DNA of 54,688 bases from positions 1-54,688 of IMG/VR virus record IMGVR_UViG_3300028557_000048; one strand, given 5' to 3'. Positions 47,601 through 52,784 of this stretch are shown piece after piece; the stretch's first letter is position 1, and every line of letters starts with the position of its first letter. The notes under the pieces are model-generated. The model was not told the origin of the DNA. It searched no databases and saw only the letters and a list, made by a program, of their open reading frames with translations. A program made the position numbers and the translations under genes. This stretch comes from a virus.

Positions 47601-50600
47601 ATTCAATTGCTTATTATAATAATCAGTGGTGTGCAGTAGGTGAAAACATCATTGTTAGTGCTGATGCTTATATATGGAATCAAGTGAGTGATTTTGATCC
47701 CGCTTATCAATATCAACTATATGGTGTCAGCGCAGTCCAGTTGCCAGCGTATTCTGGTTTTGTTACTGTCGGTAAAGGACTAAGACCAGATTATACTACT
47801 GGATTTACTCAAATAGTTCCTACTAATTTAATTCTGTACAGTTCAACAGGGCTTAATTGGACAGCAGTTTCGACGCTTACTAATAAAGGGCTCTATGGTA
47901 TTTCAAGTAATAATACTATAGCGATTGCAGTAGGCGAGTCCGGCGTCATATACGGTTCTGCTAATGGTGCTGATTGGTTAGGAATCAACGAAGTAACTGT
48001 AATTTCAGTAAATGCGTCGAATAATATATTGAACGTGACTAACACTGCTGGACTATCAATAAATGATTCTGTTCGCTTCTCGGCTTCATTCTCGTCGATT
48101 TTAGCAGGAACTACTTATTATATTAAGACTATCGTTTCTTCGACTCAAGTTACGTTGTCTGATACCTCAGGTGGCAGCACAAAAACATTAACTGTGGGTT
48201 CTCCGATAGATCAAACATTGATGTATATCTACGATGTGACCGACCCTATCCCATCAACACTACGAGACGTGATCTACGCAAACAATGTTTGGATTGCAGT
48301 AGGTGACGATGGCACGATCAAGACTGCACCAAATACCGGATTGATTTGGACTACACAAACTTCTGGTACTACTGAAAACCTGAATGGCATCGCGTATGAC
48401 AGCGGCGCATTAAAGTTTACTATTGTGGGCAATAACAGCACGATACTTGAGTCAGATGATAACGGTGTAACTTGGACTGACGTATCGGTATTTGCAGTTA
48501 CTCCTGCAGTATATGATGTTCAAGGTGATGCATTCTTGTCAGGATATGGACCAGAAGAACTAGTTCCTGGTGTGGTAACAGACACATTAGCAATGATCGT
48601 AACCACATCTCCCGGTACTAATTGGCCAGTTACCGAATATGCCCACACTGGCTATAACGTAATATCAATAGAAGTAGCTCCCGAATCAGCGACTCAAACC
48701 GTTTATAGTTTTAATAACATAGTGCGGTATCCAGTGCAAGTTTTTGTGCAGATTCTAGATGCGACAACAATGCTCGGCACAACACTAGCAGAAACTGAAT
48801 ATACCATAGATTGGATAAACAAATCAATCACCTTAAATACTCCAATCGGCTTCTCTCCTGCAATGGAAAAATTAAGAATAGACGTATATGAAGTGGGCAA
48901 TGGCAATCAGTTGGTGAAGTCAAACACCGATGCCGATCCAATCAGAACCAATACAGTAACTGGATTTGACGAGATATATCTTGATTGCAACTATAGTGCT
49001 GCAATCTTTAATGGCGGCGGCATAATTCGGCCAGATACAAATCCAATACAAGTTGAAGTTACTGCATCAGATAGCTCTAACAATAGATATACATGTGCAA
49101 GCGTGACGGAATTTGTAGTTAACGCCGCGATCACGTTTACCGGAGTCGTGTTTGGTGGTGTAGCAGAAGACACTGTTTATTATGTCAAGTCGATAAGTTA
49201 TGCCACAAATGCGATTAGTATTTCTGCATCTTATAATCCAATTACCGGAGTTGCAGGACCCACGCTCGTTCTCACTACTGACACCGGAACGATGCAAGCT
49301 ATTGTCCAGACTGGCACTGGTTTAGTATGGACTGATCCCATCGTGTACTTGAATGGCGAAAAGCTTGTATTTGGCAACACCGGACAGGTAACGAGAACCA
49401 ATGCTAGTAATAATGCACTAACAATCAATTCAACGTATGGATTTACTGCAGGGCTACCGATCACATTTAGCAATTCAATGTTTGGGGGTGTCATACAACC
49501 ACAAACAACTTATTATATCGCAACTGTTATCGACGACAATGAGTTCACTATTTCGGAAACATCCGGCGGCCCCATACTGACATTGACAAATGCAACAGGC
49601 GGCGCTGTTTGGATTACGAACGATTATGCGTTTGGCATTCAGCCAAACAGTGTTCAGGCTGTGATGATCTTTGCTACAGGTGACTATGACAACAGTATAG
49701 ATTATATTGCGTACTCAGTGTTCGGTGAGACTGAACCTGATCAATATAAATATACTGTACCAGAAGTCCAATGGTTCATTGGGAACGGAGCAGCCGCGAC
49801 GTTCAATCTGAACAATTACGTGGGTGATACTAACCCATACAATGCAGTAGTAGAAATTAACGGAGTACGACAGACACTTACTCAGTATACTATTGATAGT
49901 GACACTAATACTATCTTGTTCTATACACCTCCTATTATAGGTGCAACAATCAGCGTGCAAACTTACAACAGTACTGATAGACAGTATTTTGATACTCAAT
50001 ATGGTGTTACCGGATCACCTGGATCATCGTCGTTGAGCTTTACTGTAGGATCAACTACTCATTTGGTCGGCACATATGACCAAGACACTCCTTCAATTCA
50101 ATCGTATGACCAAGACACTCCTTCAATCGTTTCATATGATGAAGATATTAGCCTGTTAACCCTCTCATCTGGTAACACTAGCTCGCTGCAAGTCAATAAC
50201 GCAGTGACTTTTACTGCTCCTACTATCGGCGGAATCGTTGCAAATCAAACATATTATATCATAGAAATCATCAACTCTACTGATTTTGTTATTTCTGAGC
50301 AAGTAGGCGGCCAGCCTTTCGTAGTTACTACTGCTTCGGGGTCTATGGCAATGACATCAAATGGATTAACAGTTGCCCCGATCGCCAATATCATATCTAC
50401 ACTTTCTGTGCCTGTCGCTACTACTTACGCTACAGCGACTACTACAGGTACAAATCAGATTACCGTAACTAGTACTACTGGATTTATAGTAGATCAACCT
50501 GTTCAGTTTTATGGTACTGGTTTTGGCAACATACTGACTGACGGCACGGTTTACTTTGTCAACACTATCGGTACCGGGGTATTCACGATCAAAGATGAAA

Positions 50601-51991
50601 ACGGAATCGTTATTTCGTTATCAAATGGTACTGGTAATGTTCTTGTGGTTGTAGGCGGACAATCTACTATTCGGGTGAAGACTTCAAGTAGACATCGATT
50701 TGTGGATAACTCAAGAATCAGAATTGATGGAACCACAGGCTCAGTGCAACTGAACAACAACATATATTATGCCAAAGTCATCGACTCGTATACCTTCGAC
50801 CTATACAACACCCCATATGGTTCAACTATAGGATACATTAATGACCCAGTAACTACTATCAATGCTTATACTGGCGGTGGGTACGTTTGGCTTGCGGGTC
50901 TGTTTAATGCAGTAACCACGACTGCCAGTGCAACTACTACGTCTACTAATAGAATAACTGTTGCTTCGACTTTTGGATTGGTCATAGGCACTCCAATCTA
51001 CTTCTCTGAACTTGGATATCTATTTGGTGATACTATAATGGGTGGATTAGTTCAAGGCACAGAATACTACGTGAAAGCAGTAATTGATAGTACTAAGTTT
51101 ACTATCTCAAGTATCCGCGGAGGCGTAGAGACAGTGCTTAGCACTGATAGTGGTGCAATGAACGTAACGCAGTGGTCTCAATCCAACGTTGATCGTTTAT
51201 GGGTCACCGTGAATGGGCTTAGGGTTCCTTCTTCAAAGCTCAGGCTGAACCCCGCAAATGAAATTAGCATCTTGACCGAAATTACTTTCGGGGATGAAGT
51301 GATCATTGGAAGCATGATGCCTCATAGCTCACCCGATCAAGACGTATATATTAATTTTGTTGATCAATCAGAATACCCTACTGTTTATCGAGCAAATGAT
51401 GAAACCAGAACTTGGTTAGTTCAACCGATATATGACCTGAGTACACTGATATATGTATATGATGTGAGCGCCTTGACTAACACTGTGGTTCAGAATGTTA
51501 CCGCCCCAGCAGTCATTGATGGCTATCGTAATATCGGTTTAACCGCAGATAAAAGAAGCATATGCAGTGTAACGGTTCTAAATAATACTACAGGATTGTA
51601 CATTGATAGTCAATACTACAGCGTAGAAGTCGAAGAACTGTCACCGATATTAAAAATTGTACCAGGATCGTATATCAACACCGGAGATTCATTGACTATT
51701 AATACACTTGAAGGAAATACTATTTACGTTAACGGTGAGCGAATCAAGTTTGGTAGTGTTAATTTCGATAACAACACATTAGGCAATTTACAACGCGGTG
51801 CAAATGGTACCGGTGCACAGTTCTATATTCCACTGTACTCTGAAGTATATGGTTTACTTTCCTCTAACAGACTTCCAGAAGCATACTATAATCAGACGTG
51901 GAACTCATATAATTGGAATGTTGTAGAGGGTGATCCGTTGTCGATCAGTGATACCGTATCCGCACAATTCTTACAGGTGGACATAACCTAA
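32657..51991 (+). CDS. Giant 6444-residue baseplate/tail structural protein (gp7 position) with propeller and repeat domains
   Basis: One uninterrupted frame of 19.3 kb follows gene 6 after 8 nt. The N-terminus (ARIRTLDFLPEIFQTPTNAQ, then YWLPEGPP at about 136-143) looks like virion proteins at the T4 gene 7 position in environmental relatives. Residues ~2380-3080 have FG-GAP-type repeats (FGKALSTNSTGNILAIGAPN, FGYDIDMTRQGADILVGSP, FGSTIKFNEFDSVVIAAP, YGTAIDFNNNVVMVGTP) and an acidic loop (DFDDDENNNDD), suggesting a calcium-binding beta-propeller. Residues ~4875-5285 have at least six Asp-box turns (STDGELW, SSTGLNW, SANGADW, SDDNGVTW), a second propeller. About thirteen copies of an FxGxxxGGlxxxxxYYV module occur, one near 345-400 and the rest at 4090-6200. 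Two IGxExIxY...LxRGxNGT modules occur near 3740 and 6345. It is probably an adhesive wedge-to-fibre structure; the role is inferred. Confidence 0.85.
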   Translation: MARIRTLDFLPEIFQTPTNAQFLAATLDQLVNPPESQRIQGYIGSRLGYGINAVDSYVVEPTKTRRNYQLDPGLVFTKPNESTAQDFITYPGIIDALKISGGVTNNNDRLFNSQFYSWDSFTNLDKIINFDQYYWLPEGPPSVTVSVAPVFSSENYIVTDLASTYDIKVVGSFAGSSNPTLTLLRGGTYTFAVDQESQFWIQGEPGVSGFSPIQANQPVRDVYGVSNNGASAGLVTFNVPSKDAQAQYNFSGNNTVGVVSTLPFDQVNGVLLSELENIDGVTSLDGLTVMFYNNGVVDEIGYTSSYLAETPYDVNDDQIVAPLTLTVTSCNTTSFTTSSTIQLVVNQTITFDNPVFGGVTAGQVYFISAIPTSTTFNISEYIGGPNIVLTPDSGAMVANINQGLYQQGFYSTVAENFYLISYVGNPDNPVLRLTPAGLIPTEQKIIPQYGTEWVARPFYRDINGAINLVPYITAPLDVLYYQDGTTSSKVGVIRIIDSNTTNLLDVDTDIIGQKTFTSPNGIVFTNGLKVSFDGAVVPSRYLTGEYYVEGVGTAIELIPTTSLVCPEKFTIGEFNPWDIAPFDIGNFDIGLYIPVDPDYITIARNSINKNAWSRSNRWFHVAVIQATATYNQNPEILNVLATATNKAKRPIIEFYPNLKLFDSGTFGKPLVDFIDTRCTDALSIVAGTQSYYPDVEVYTEYTGTIGSVVSATTTTVIIPTSDITGEFQIGMYIADTTNILPTNTQITAITINGLNTELTVSWENATTLASAAAASITGSDLNINNYGLFSGARVVFSADADINVRNKIYIVDISEVTSGEPMVITLAEAEEGLRQNNDQIAILRGYTHQGTSFYYDGINWNQAQQKVTVNQAPYFDVFDANGVSLGDPEVYIGTSFSGCKLFAYGLGAGADDPVLAFPVRYSSIANVGDISFDVSLNSDTFSYVSGTEPITQQVNTGYVYSYVGRETFVRHLGWEKAIAPSTQYQVFEFGFNIFRPSTPLNTYVCDIAASPTPSLTNPGWTPVQVFVNNVYQTPDKYTVTIGNSTTKIVLNDTPTESTIIQVLIISDQVSKTAYYTIPINLNNNPLNDDITTANIGDIRLQYRDIFINAPNTTGDLFGSNNYRDLGNLVPYGTAIIQNSASLVLPGTFLRKQNYNLFDALLFNSREYIKYKQLIVDTVNNMDLVQRYLPAQLLDMALDQITDAKSQIQAFFWSDMLPVKSAFRTNTYTFANTLDTTIYPLSKVYNFQTANYDGVLVYLSRIVDNNRVQRQLIKGVDYSVSAESPSLTITLDLQPNDQITINEYNQTYGSYVPNTPTKLGMYPASIPGVVLDSDYSQPTYFIKGHDGSYTKLYGTYIPETQVLVDFRDQALLEFEKRVYNNLKLNAEVPIQRYEVIPGYFRDPTYTWNEFLEIYTPSFLNWVGQNRLNYKTQLYNKNNQYTYNYTSASNKIDKAQIDQGYWRGTYEYFYDTTTPNLTPWEMLGFVDEPSWWTERYGPAPYTSDNGILWADLEAGYVWNNGSSYIIPELARPGLSNIIPVDTAGNLLSPLISIVGNYNPNAFQKDWKVGDDGPVEFSYRRSSSFPFDVMRIFALTRPTDFFNLGVDLDNYKYNTEFEQYLVNDRSHLVVSDVEIYGDGIAKTSYINWIVDYAKQIGLNATQNIKDLLSNLDVRLIYRLAGYSDKTLLNFYVEKGTPNSRNSSLLIPDESYSVLLYDNQPFDKLMFTGIIIQQVPNGWKVYGNSQNFAYFTVLDPLDNGNYEYTAVADITVKTTASYKTTETLVPYGTMFYTAQDVSQFILSYGAWVESKGMKFAEIQNGIELNWTQMVYEFLYWAQTGWENGSVITLNPAATTLSVDTGTSIVQPLTLQQINFILNQNLYPIQSTDMSVSRVGTEFTVNALNQGDTISYAQFNFSNFEHGIVFDNVTLFNDVIYNLVTGLRQNRIKVIGTKSAAWDGTVNAYGFILNQDNITEWSREIKYTKGSIVKYKNKYWTALKIVEPAQLFNEMSWKEIDYNDIQKGMLPNASTRAYESTLYYNRDVANLEQDSNLLGYSLIGYRPRDYLALANLTDVTQVNVYQNMIRNMGTRNAVNAFKGANLPQGGIDYNVYENWAIQSGEYGGLLNENFVEFRINQTNLTGNPSIVSLTTGMPTVGSMQEVELTNLFNYGRSVTDPNILATLDPDTYNIPNSLYPTSGYANFNDVKMSSYYYAGLPRAVDQNGVVVPIQKFYVRDYMWLANFKEKWGIYSWKPVGQIIQVRSNLNGTSTITFSEPHNLTRLEPISIVNFAPNVDGYYIVADLVNLNEVIINFGGDISGQGSLQGQGIGLRFVPQRVATSADIATLDLLEAEFVKNTVWVDENNDGDWAVYRKSINYQYSTELTKTSAVAYGTAVAHSDSIGYLISDSGLGEVYRYAYDATNDIYGIDPQVLSEGTSFGSKIIHQDDIIVITKPDGAANDVWVYIYTLNNSIVSDDLLLYQKILAPFSATHWADEVALSADTNWLYIADSENTLVYVYRKDQILLDAGYFAIGETYNITEVGTTDFTAIGAIDNKVGITFVATGPGTGSGSAMQITYRQSTVINGSLYGLSNTDGFGKALSTNSTGNILAIGAPNRDYSATITDWGTTYVLQRTVQTVESQYTTVGYQPHIFQLAWTPTAGAIRTANAVTSNYIQCNATMTVFDIDTPVVFAGSNLGTTGIDPNVVYYIADIIGNTIALKTSRSTTDIVPLTNGSGLSFSVYVQVNPLYVYVNGTLVQDNNYAVIGSTLLYSGYLLAGDIVDISDNQFNVSQNFNSRFVDRTNIQFGYDIDMTRQGADILVGSPFEIDTKNREGAVYRYTNGGARYGLVIGSTACTVLGPRNLLINGYLVQLNAGNATAIADTINSSNVTNVRASSTTDNRLIIQVVDSALTRYNEKLLISVVDQSTLDELGIQLYTETQIINCPHEAGATQFGSTIKFNEFDSVVIAAPVGTRWTSTTFDFDDDENNNDDTIFDNNATRFLESYTNAGAVYMFDLLTEYNESLTKPSAFVYAQSINATDQDYGNEPRYGTAIDFNNNVVMVGTPYFLPTLTDGQVVIYNNASGIKDWAPYRQSAPVVNIEKIQNTQLFSAETNNTLINLDYMDPLQGKLLGAVRENIDFISSVDPARYNSALSDVSGNKWGTEQIGKIWFNTANVRWVNYHQNDVVYNSKYWGALFPGSDVAVCTWVASFNPPDQYIGPGLPLDPAQYSISAILNATNSAVPVYCFWVRNTGIVFNQQGKTLADSVISSYIANPLSSGIAYMAPLLPNTFALYNSDSYINANDSVFHVGFGASAGNDVSHQEFTLIRENYPDDFLPGFPSFALSQLGEIISPLQAEAVQKNSIPKGLYSRMLDSLAGCDDAGSVVPNPYLPKAVQSGVLARPRQSFFYNRFAALNNYLGYANSVLAQFPIAEIRENASFLFASGEFYNTPDYWEYVNWWAEGYSNNTRSITQVPLNSDLVALCNVVDGTIVTVEQNGAGKFEVYRYDAATMSWTRIGLENGTIQFSTYLWDYSAAKLGFGGDFFDTTAFDLYPSQETYYIVRALNEQIYVDELVEYRNKSLILLFEYIQSETTESQNFLPWLNKTSLVDVSHTIRELRPIEVYQSDNQEFLEGYINEVKPYHVVIKEFLFKYTGIEEYAGAFTDFDLPAGWSSTNRKYISPQLVYGDTSSVYEFNTTSNLWATPDYNEWYTHYGVSLTGETDYEITELRSYVNLGSSYIAVDNAQGFPINGTIKIGDEQIGYSYVDRSLNIIGGLLRGLNNTLVSDHIPGEIVSIDLPAVLVLDGGRGYNNPPKVTAYIDLEKYPQPRTTAQLEAVMSLDSVIGINVIDPGDGYAVLPEIRIESASQISFNSTAINSELHTIQVYAPALRTGDIVQYKDGTLGGSVGRLLNDQWYYVNVLENFPVAVIALFSNVSDAIKNQNRIPIYANSIVSGMSINTGARASAISSAAPVRENNVTLRFDRTTYNSQVVDWSPGAYYGSFFAGSYFNSESIASSSITLDNENPSIDNILASAQGLALEISSVANDRQITWSSFVRYVGQTSSGDNYITLIPQDGNPVTIDPTLVPAAASGGTTGFYVGMPIKFTGATVGGLTDSQIYYVAEVVDEINFTVSATEGGSVFSLTSGTVSAAGLECYVADVTDTAVLTVNYPGILTATATTAGTNVITIPTSEIGTGGTAGFYPGIPLFFPDPTFGGITPNEIYYVTTIVDEQNITISTNQAALTLTVTGTVGISDTVVINDTANLAINDPIIFTSLTGTLVAAGLVSGKTYYVNRIVNSTEITLAEVINGPVVLLNTGSGTGLLTSQADTLQLTTDTGSMTMNVSLPASPGQINGQLFTLYNTSGQYPNLDTASITALIERSVQATIGDGTSAGVNRIAILDAEQGTSNFYVNMPVRFDTAVGGLSTATTYYVIDYSGRLVPDVLNPGNFITQPNIEVFVVSTSSSTNRMTVDTVDTPGTDTLYQGMMIVFSGAALGGVVSTREYYVKDIISQSQFTISDTLAGALDPLAPPVTLTTSNGLMVGTGDPYLVVSATLGGSAVNLTTDTTESRMVQFPNPSGSNPPSFDVSYILGGYRVIIADGSTGFAIDNVLTLSGASVGGTSPNNDLTLTVNTIDDDGSITDVIISGTVPGESNQYYLKVRSPYELEVYSNPLMTVPVSGIDFAYTGFTSTTVTETQAGPTSTITVNNASVFELYDAVVFTGTVAGGIVANQTYYIINISTNSIQLSTTPSGSAITLTTVLATNFTMAKTGSIALLPEPFYFSPSIVRFNNRVYVCAISNNDDTFVFGKWDLLDSGDRRLNAMDRVIGYYRPTVNMPGVDLTQLFEGVEYPNSTYLGNAFEPDQQWPLDTILQDQPFYPTDADITSILYHDDRYLASANLPTSSAIISNAFDEATWQVNRLTNAGVGVTDIIYADDYYVMTSSNPATPIFRSTDGELWSANGYFIPFGAISNTTTTLSSALLTLNSIAYYNNQWCAVGENIIVSADAYIWNQVSDFDPAYQYQLYGVSAVQLPAYSGFVTVGKGLRPDYTTGFTQIVPTNLILYSSTGLNWTAVSTLTNKGLYGISSNNTIAIAVGESGVIYGSANGADWLGINEVTVISVNASNNILNVTNTAGLSINDSVRFSASFSSILAGTTYYIKTIVSSTQVTLSDTSGGSTKTLTVGSPIDQTLMYIYDVTDPIPSTLRDVIYANNVWIAVGDDGTIKTAPNTGLIWTTQTSGTTENLNGIAYDSGALKFTIVGNNSTILESDDNGVTWTDVSVFAVTPAVYDVQGDAFLSGYGPEELVPGVVTDTLAMIVTTSPGTNWPVTEYAHTGYNVISIEVAPESATQTVYSFNNIVRYPVQVFVQILDATTMLGTTLAETEYTIDWINKSITLNTPIGFSPAMEKLRIDVYEVGNGNQLVKSNTDADPIRTNTVTGFDEIYLDCNYSAAIFNGGGIIRPDTNPIQVEVTASDSSNNRYTCASVTEFVVNAAITFTGVVFGGVAEDTVYYVKSISYATNAISISASYNPITGVAGPTLVLTTDTGTMQAIVQTGTGLVWTDPIVYLNGEKLVFGNTGQVTRTNASNNALTINSTYGFTAGLPITFSNSMFGGVIQPQTTYYIATVIDDNEFTISETSGGPILTLTNATGGAVWITNDYAFGIQPNSVQAVMIFATGDYDNSIDYIAYSVFGETEPDQYKYTVPEVQWFIGNGAAATFNLNNYVGDTNPYNAVVEINGVRQTLTQYTIDSDTNTILFYTPPIIGATISVQTYNSTDRQYFDTQYGVTGSPGSSSLSFTVGSTTHLVGTYDQDTPSIQSYDQDTPSIVSYDEDISLLTLSSGNTSSLQVNNAVTFTAPTIGGIVANQTYYIIEIINSTDFVISEQVGGQPFVVTTASGSMAMTSNGLTVAPIANIISTLSVPVATTYATATTTGTNQITVTSTTGFIVDQPVQFYGTGFGNILTDGTVYFVNTIGTGVFTIKDENGIVISLSNGTGNVLVVVGGQSTIRVKTSSRHRFVDNSRIRIDGTTGSVQLNNNIYYAKVIDSYTFDLYNTPYGSTIGYINDPVTTINAYTGGGYVWLAGLFNAVTTTASATTTSTNRITVASTFGLVIGTPIYFSELGYLFGDTIMGGLVQGTEYYVKAVIDSTKFTISSIRGGVETVLSTDSGAMNVTQWSQSNVDRLWVTVNGLRVPSSKLRLNPANEISILTEITFGDEVIIGSMMPHSSPDQDVYINFVDQSEYPTVYRANDETRTWLVQPIYDLSTLIYVYDVSALTNTVVQNVTAPAVIDGYRNIGLTADKRSICSVTVLNNTTGLYIDSQYYSVEVEELSPILKIVPGSYINTGDSLTINTLEGNTIYVNGERIKFGSVNFDNNTLGNLQRGANGTGAQFYIPLYSEVYGLLSSNRLPEAYYNQTWNSYNWNVVEGDPLSISDTVSAQFLQVDIT
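44920..51180 (+). repeat. Array of about twelve divergent 'GGx...YYV' protein modules
   Basis: Each unit of about 55-80 residues has a hydrophobic entry (such as FYVGMPIKF), then GG(L/I/V), then YY(V/I) 7-9 residues on, then a (I/V)xxxxxF(T/V)IS strand, and ends with LTTxSGTM or similar. Copies are visible around 44930, 45240, 45430, 45870, 46100, 46760, 48050, 49110, 49440, 50190, 50480 and 50980; another lies at 33690. DNA identity between copies is low, so they are old duplications. Confidence 0.75.
50075..50127 (+). repeat. 23-bp perfect direct repeat, period 30 bp
   Basis: Copies at 50075-50097 and 50105-50127 encode YDQDTPSI twice, and a decayed third copy at about 50135 encodes YDEDIS. 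It lies between two of the GG...YYV modules of the giant protein. Confidence 0.85.
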
Positions 51992-52147
51992 ATGATAAAT
52001 AAAGAGATGAAAGAGCATAAATCAAATAACGAGGAAAAACCGGAACGCAAACCCAATGAATTTGGTGGTATCTATTTCTCTTCTGGTGTAAAGATTTTTG
52101 ATCCAAATTCGCAAGAAGTATTAGTACACACCAGAGGGGATGATTGA
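51992..52147 (+). CDS. Small ORF, 51 residues, unrecognised
   Basis: The frame starts at the base after the giant gene's stop codon and ends with TGATG overlapping the next gene's ATG by one base. The product has a charged N-terminus (NKEMKEHKSNNEEKPERKPN) and a compact end (FGGIYFSSGVKIFDPNSQEV). No family is recognised. The tight packing and overlap with the next start support a real, translationally coupled gene. The first ATG lies within the late octamer, so transcripts from that promoter could only use the second ATG at 52007. The KIFDPNSQEV end resembles KIYDPNDGEV in the next protein, so part of this could be a shared or duplicated segment. Confidence 0.55.
   Translation: MINKEMKEHKSNNEEKPERKPNEFGGIYFSSGVKIFDPNSQEVLVHTRGDD
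51994..52001 (+). promoter_or_regulatory. Late promoter octamer GATAAATA after the giant gene
   Basis: GATAAATA begins 2 nt after the giant gene's stop codon. It would give a transcript for the downstream structural genes starting near 52007. Confidence 0.5.
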
Positions 52148-52767
52148 TGTCTGTGATTACCTTATCGTATAAAGTCGAAGGCTTTCTTAAAATCTATGAC
52201 CCCAATGATGGGGAAGTGTTCGTGGAAAAATCCAATGCGATTAACTACGAAAATATGTCAGAGGCTATCGCAGACACTCTCAGTAGTCGCGGCTACGGAG
52301 AAATCTATCAAATGGCATTCGGTAACGGTGGCGCATCTGTGTCTGAGACCGGAGTGATTACCTATCTTCCTCCTAACACTACAGGACAGAATGCTGCGTT
52401 GTATAATCAAACTTATGCAAAAATAGTCGATGACACTAGTGTCTTCAATCTAGACCCTACTAGAAACAAGATGACAGTCTTTCATACGACCGGACGAACC
52501 TACACTGATATTCTAGTACAATGTTTGCTCGACTACGGCGAACCTGCAGGACAAGCCGCGTTCGACAATAGCACACAAACGGATTCGGCTTATATTTTCG
52601 ATGAATTAGGATTACTGGCTAATTACGGAACTGATAATACGGGAACAGTAATAACTAGACTCTTGACTCACGTAATCTTTCATCCAGTGCAGAAATCATT
52701 GAACAGGCAGATTCAAATCGATTACACCGTCCGCGTGCAATCTTTAACCAACCTGGTGACTATATAA
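52147..52767 (+). CDS. Virion structural protein of unknown function (206 residues)
   Basis: The protein begins SVITLSYKVEGFLKIYDPND, followed by a block GYGEIYQMAFGNGGASVSET (about 48-67) and TGVITYLPPNTTGQN. It ends in HVIFHPVQKSLNRQIQIDYT. The AFGNGG...YLPPN pattern looks like a protein near the tail-fibre genes in environmental T4-like phages, but I cannot name a T4 counterpart. The ATG at 52147 overlaps the small ORF's stop and is preferred to a TTG 3 nt upstream. It is placed between the giant protein and the long tail fibre, so it is probably a baseplate-to-fibre component or fibre attachment protein (inference). No signal peptide or membrane segment is seen. Confidence 0.7.
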   Translation: MSVITLSYKVEGFLKIYDPNDGEVFVEKSNAINYENMSEAIADTLSSRGYGEIYQMAFGNGGASVSETGVITYLPPNTTGQNAALYNQTYAKIVDDTSVFNLDPTRNKMTVFHTTGRTYTDILVQCLLDYGEPAGQAAFDNSTQTDSAYIFDELGLLANYGTDNTGTVITRLLTHVIFHPVQKSLNRQIQIDYTVRVQSLTNLVTI

Positions 52768-52784
52768 ACGAAGTGAGTTAAGCT

